The position numbers and the translations under genes were made by a program. The notes under the pieces were generated by a model. It saw nothing but the letters and a program-made list of their open reading frames with translations, made no database searches and had not been told where the DNA came from. Positions 62,194-64,000 of a stretch of DNA of 64,000 nt are shown piece after piece (within the stretch, counting starts at the first letter, position 1; every line of letters begins with the position of its first letter). The stretch comes from CAJQQY01 sp964564545 (lineage in GTDB: Bacteria; Bacteroidota; Bacteroidia; Chitinophagales; Saprospiraceae): contig CAZMBP010000092.1 of the NCBI GenBank assembly GCA_964564545.1, forward strand, positions 43,633-107,632, written 5' to 3'.

Positions 62194-62218
62194 GTAGCAG
62201 CTGACCTTAGTCGGCAGC
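62194..62218 (+). repeat. REP-A unit 3, abutting the RAYT start codon
   Basis: GTAG then CAGCTGACCTTAGTCGGCAG and a final C. The hairpin has an A-A mismatch and a CTTA loop variant. GTAG ends of units 2 and 3 both face the RAYT gene. Confidence 0.85.
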
Positions 62219-62332
62219 AAAAATTATAGTTTCAAAATGGTTTTCTCCCTCTAAATATAGTATTCAAAAAGTTGTCAAAAAAATATTGTTTTGTTTTATC
62301 TATTTGAACAATATACTTTGGTTTTTGAATAA

Positions 62333-62371
62333 AAAAAGGGTGGAAAGACTTTCGTCTTTTCCACCCTTTTT
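62333..62371. terminator. Bidirectional terminator next to REP-A unit 4
   Basis: AAAAAGGGTGGAAAGAC (62333-62349) pairs with GTCTTTTCCACCCTTTTT (62354-62371) with one bulged base. It serves icmF (minus). Confidence 0.85.
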
Positions 62372-62396
62372 GCGGCCGACTAAAGTCAGTCGCTAC
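62372..62396 (-). repeat. REP-A unit 4
   Basis: On minus: GTAG then CGACTGACTTTAGTCGGCCG and a final C. It starts 1 base after the icmF stop codon (TAACGTAG), mirroring unit 1. Confidence 0.85.
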
Positions 62397-62397
62397 G

Positions 62398-64000
62398 TTA
62401 CATATTGCGACGATATTGTCCGCCTACTTCGTAGAGGGCATTTGTAATTTGTCCTAGCGAACATGTTTTTACGGTCTCCATTAAGTATTCGAAAATATTC
62501 TCATTCCTTATGGATGCCTGCTGTAATGCTTTTAAATTTTGAGCAGATTTTTCCGCATCTGTTTGATGTAGATTTTCAAGTGTTTTGATCTGATCTAACT
62601 TCTCTTCTTCCGTTGCTCGAATTACTTCTTCTGGGATTACAGTTGGCGAACCATCTTTCGACAAAAATGTATTCACTCCTATAATTGGAAATTCACCGGT
62701 ATGTTTCAACGTTTCATAATGCAAACTTTCATCTTGAATTTTACTTCGTTGATACATCGTTTCCATCGCGCCAAGCACTCCTCCCCTTTCCGTAATTCGA
62801 TCAAATTCCATCAAAACAGCTTCTTCAACCAAGTCCGTCAAATCATCAATAATGAATGAACCTTGCAAAGTATTTTCATTTTTCGCCATTCCTAATTCAT
62901 GATTAATAATCATTTGAATCGCTACTGCTCGACGTACACTTTCTTCTGTCGGAGTTGTGATCGCTTCATCATAAGCATTCGTATGGAGACTATTACAGTT
63001 ATCATAAATCGCATACAACGCTTGCAAAGTCGTTCGAATATCATTGAACGAAATCTCTTGCGCATGCAATGATCGACCTGAAGTTTGAATATGATATTTC
63101 AATTTTTGTGAACGATCATTAGCTCCATATTTCATCTTCAATGCCTTCGACCAAATTCGTCGAGCGACTCTTCCAATCACCGCATATTCTGGATCAACTC
63201 CATTCGAAAAAAAGAAAGAAAGGTTCGGTGCAAAGTCATCCACATTCATTCCTCTCGACAAATAATATTCTAAAAAGGTAAATCCATTTGACAAAGTAAA
63301 TGCTAATTGCGAAATTGGATTTGCTCCAGCTTCGGCAATGTGATAACCTGAAATCGAAACTGAATAAAAATTCCGAACTCGATTTTCAATAAAATACTGC
63401 TGTACATCTCCCATCAATCTCAATGAAAATTCAGTAGAGAAAATACAAGTATTCTGTGCCTGATCTTCTTTTAAAATATCTGCTTGGACAGTTCCACGAA
63501 CTGCACTTAATGCTTTTACTTTTAACTCATTATAAATTTTAGGTTCCAAAATTTGATCGCCAGTCACTCCCAACAACATCAATCCTAGTCCATTATTTCC
63601 CTTTGGAATTTCACCATTATATTTTGGTCGAGTTAAATTCTTATCATCATACAATTCTTTCAATTTAGCTTCCACCAAATGTTCCAAACCATTTTCTTTG
63701 ATATAAATCTCACATTGTTGATCAATTGCTGCATTCATAAAAAATGCACAAATCGTCGCTGCAGGTCCATTGATCGTCATCGAAACTGAAGTCGATGGAT
63801 TACACAAATCAAATCCTGAATACAATTTTTTAGCATCATCCAAGCAACAAACACTTACTCCTGAGTTTCCAATTTTTCCATAAATATCAGGTCGGTGATC
63901 TGGATTTTCTCCATAAAGTGTTACCGAATCAAAAGCAGTTGACAATCGGTTCGCAGGCATATCTGCCGATAAATAATGGAATCGGGTATTCGTTCTTTCT
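62398..64000 (-). CDS. icmF: Fused isobutyryl-/methylmalonyl-CoA mutase, N-terminal part outside window
   Basis: The frame is open to the window edge; an internal ATG at 63960 is not the start, because the upstream codons (ERTNTRFHYLSAD) continue the conserved core. The visible part (about 534 residues) is the C-terminal mutase TIM-barrel region of an IcmF-type enzyme: RLSTAFDSVTLYGENPD, IYGKIGNSGVSVCCLDD, STSVSMTINGPAATI, YHIAEAGANPISQLAFTL and the C-terminus GQITNALYEVGGQYRRNM. IcmF carries an N-terminal B12 domain and a G-protein chaperone, both beyond position 64000. It isomerises isobutyryl-CoA and n-butyryl-CoA (or related acyl-CoAs) with adenosylcobalamin. Confidence 0.92.
   Translation of the reverse strand, partial: ERTNTRFHYLSADMPANRLSTAFDSVTLYGENPDHRPDIYGKIGNSGVSVCCLDDAKKLYSGFDLCNPSTSVSMTINGPAATICAFFMNAAIDQQCEIYIKENGLEHLVEAKLKELYDDKNLTRPKYNGEIPKGNNGLGLMLLGVTGDQILEPKIYNELKVKALSAVRGTVQADILKEDQAQNTCIFSTEFSLRLMGDVQQYFIENRVRNFYSVSISGYHIAEAGANPISQLAFTLSNGFTFLEYYLSRGMNVDDFAPNLSFFFSNGVDPEYAVIGRVARRIWSKALKMKYGANDRSQKLKYHIQTSGRSLHAQEISFNDIRTTLQALYAIYDNCNSLHTNAYDEAITTPTEESVRRAVAIQMIINHELGMAKNENTLQGSFIIDDLTDLVEEAVLMEFDRITERGGVLGAMETMYQRSKIQDESLHYETLKHTGEFPIIGVNTFLSKDGSPTVIPEEVIRATEEEKLDQIKTLENLHQTDAEKSAQNLKALQQASIRNENIFEYLMETVKTCSLGQITNALYEVGGQYRRNM

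Larger units (their letters stand above)
61445..62396. mobile_element. RAYT-REP cassette
   Basis: Order: REP1 (+, 61445-61469), terminator hairpin (61478-61508), REP2 (-, 61510-61533), RAYT gene (-, 61530-62192), REP3 (+, 62194-62218), about 110 bp, terminator hairpin (62333-62371), REP4 (-, 62372-62396). The outer REPs each follow the stop codon of a neighbour within a TAACGTAGC context (htrA-like stop on plus, icmF stop on minus). The unit is near-symmetric about the RAYT gene, which suggests the cassette inserted or grew as a whole between convergent genes. Confidence 0.8.

Noticed and set aside
62398..63960. Complete mutase gene starting at 63960
   Set aside because: Conserved IcmF residues continue in frame upstream of that Met to the window edge, so it is an internal codon of a truncated gene.

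Overview
The window reads as a chromosomal segment of a Bacteroidota bacterium, most likely of the Saprospiria/Lewinella kind. This is inference. It rests on a fused LpxC/FabZ gene, several proteins with type IX secretion (T9SS) C-terminal sorting domains, PKD-rich giant surface proteins, TAnnTTTG-type -7 promoter boxes, an iodotyrosine-deiodinase-like flavoprotein and a fused IcmF-type mutase. The DNA is AT-rich. No IS element, prophage or CRISPR array was found. The only mobile component seen is a REP-associated tyrosine transposase (RAYT) with its palindromic repeats.

Layout. 1-5468 (-) is the truncated giant PKD adhesin. 5977-10399 holds an FG-GAP/UnbV T9SS protein and two tandem propeller lipoproteins. 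10661-14201 holds an amidase, then hisS with its own tRNA-His. 14328-17579 holds small exported proteins and tRNA-Leu. 17677-19198 encodes an MlaFE-like lipid ABC transporter. 19404-21397 holds an SDR, an IYD-like flavoprotein and a Nudix enzyme. 21427-23014 has fabG between two small lipoproteins. 23216-25380 is a divergent S24-repressor / peptidoglycan-hydrolase / HTH locus, followed by a 775-bp hairpin-rich stretch without a gene. 26156-31147 holds an acyl-CoA oxidase-like enzyme and a T9SS PKD protein. 31153-34952 holds alkaline phosphatase, dprA and an SH3 protein. 34999-39229 holds a T9SS protein, a membrane MutS-like ATPase and an ScfR-type regulator. 39325-43809 is a DUF1501 cassette with heme-motif and REP-motif lipoproteins. 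44237-47682 holds a DPP4-like peptidase and small exported proteins. 47781-50795 holds a T9SS diheme peroxidase and tatC. 50925-55182 is the lipid A block lpxD-lpxC/fabZ-lpxA-ABC. 55497-57806 holds hemC and an odd pair made of a degenerate DnaQ-like protein and a lone McrB-N-like domain. 58016-64000 holds a second FG-GAP/UnbV T9SS protein, an HtrA-like protease, the RAYT cassette and a truncated icmF.

How the parts fit. Envelope functions dominate: lipid A synthesis, lipid transport, Tat export, T9SS cargo, lipoproteins and peptidoglycan hydrolysis. Two themes stand out. First, gene ends across the window carry inverted pairs of short palindromes in at least six sequence families. Two of these families begin with the GTAG tetranucleotide of classical REPs, and one of the two exactly brackets a RAYT gene whose stop codon lies in the repeat. 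Second, tRNA-His (14128-14201) appears to lack the near-universal G-1:C73 pair, and the adjacent HisRS lacks the usual RPQxGR motif-2 loop and resembles the divergent alphaproteobacterial type, which suggests co-evolved tRNA identity.
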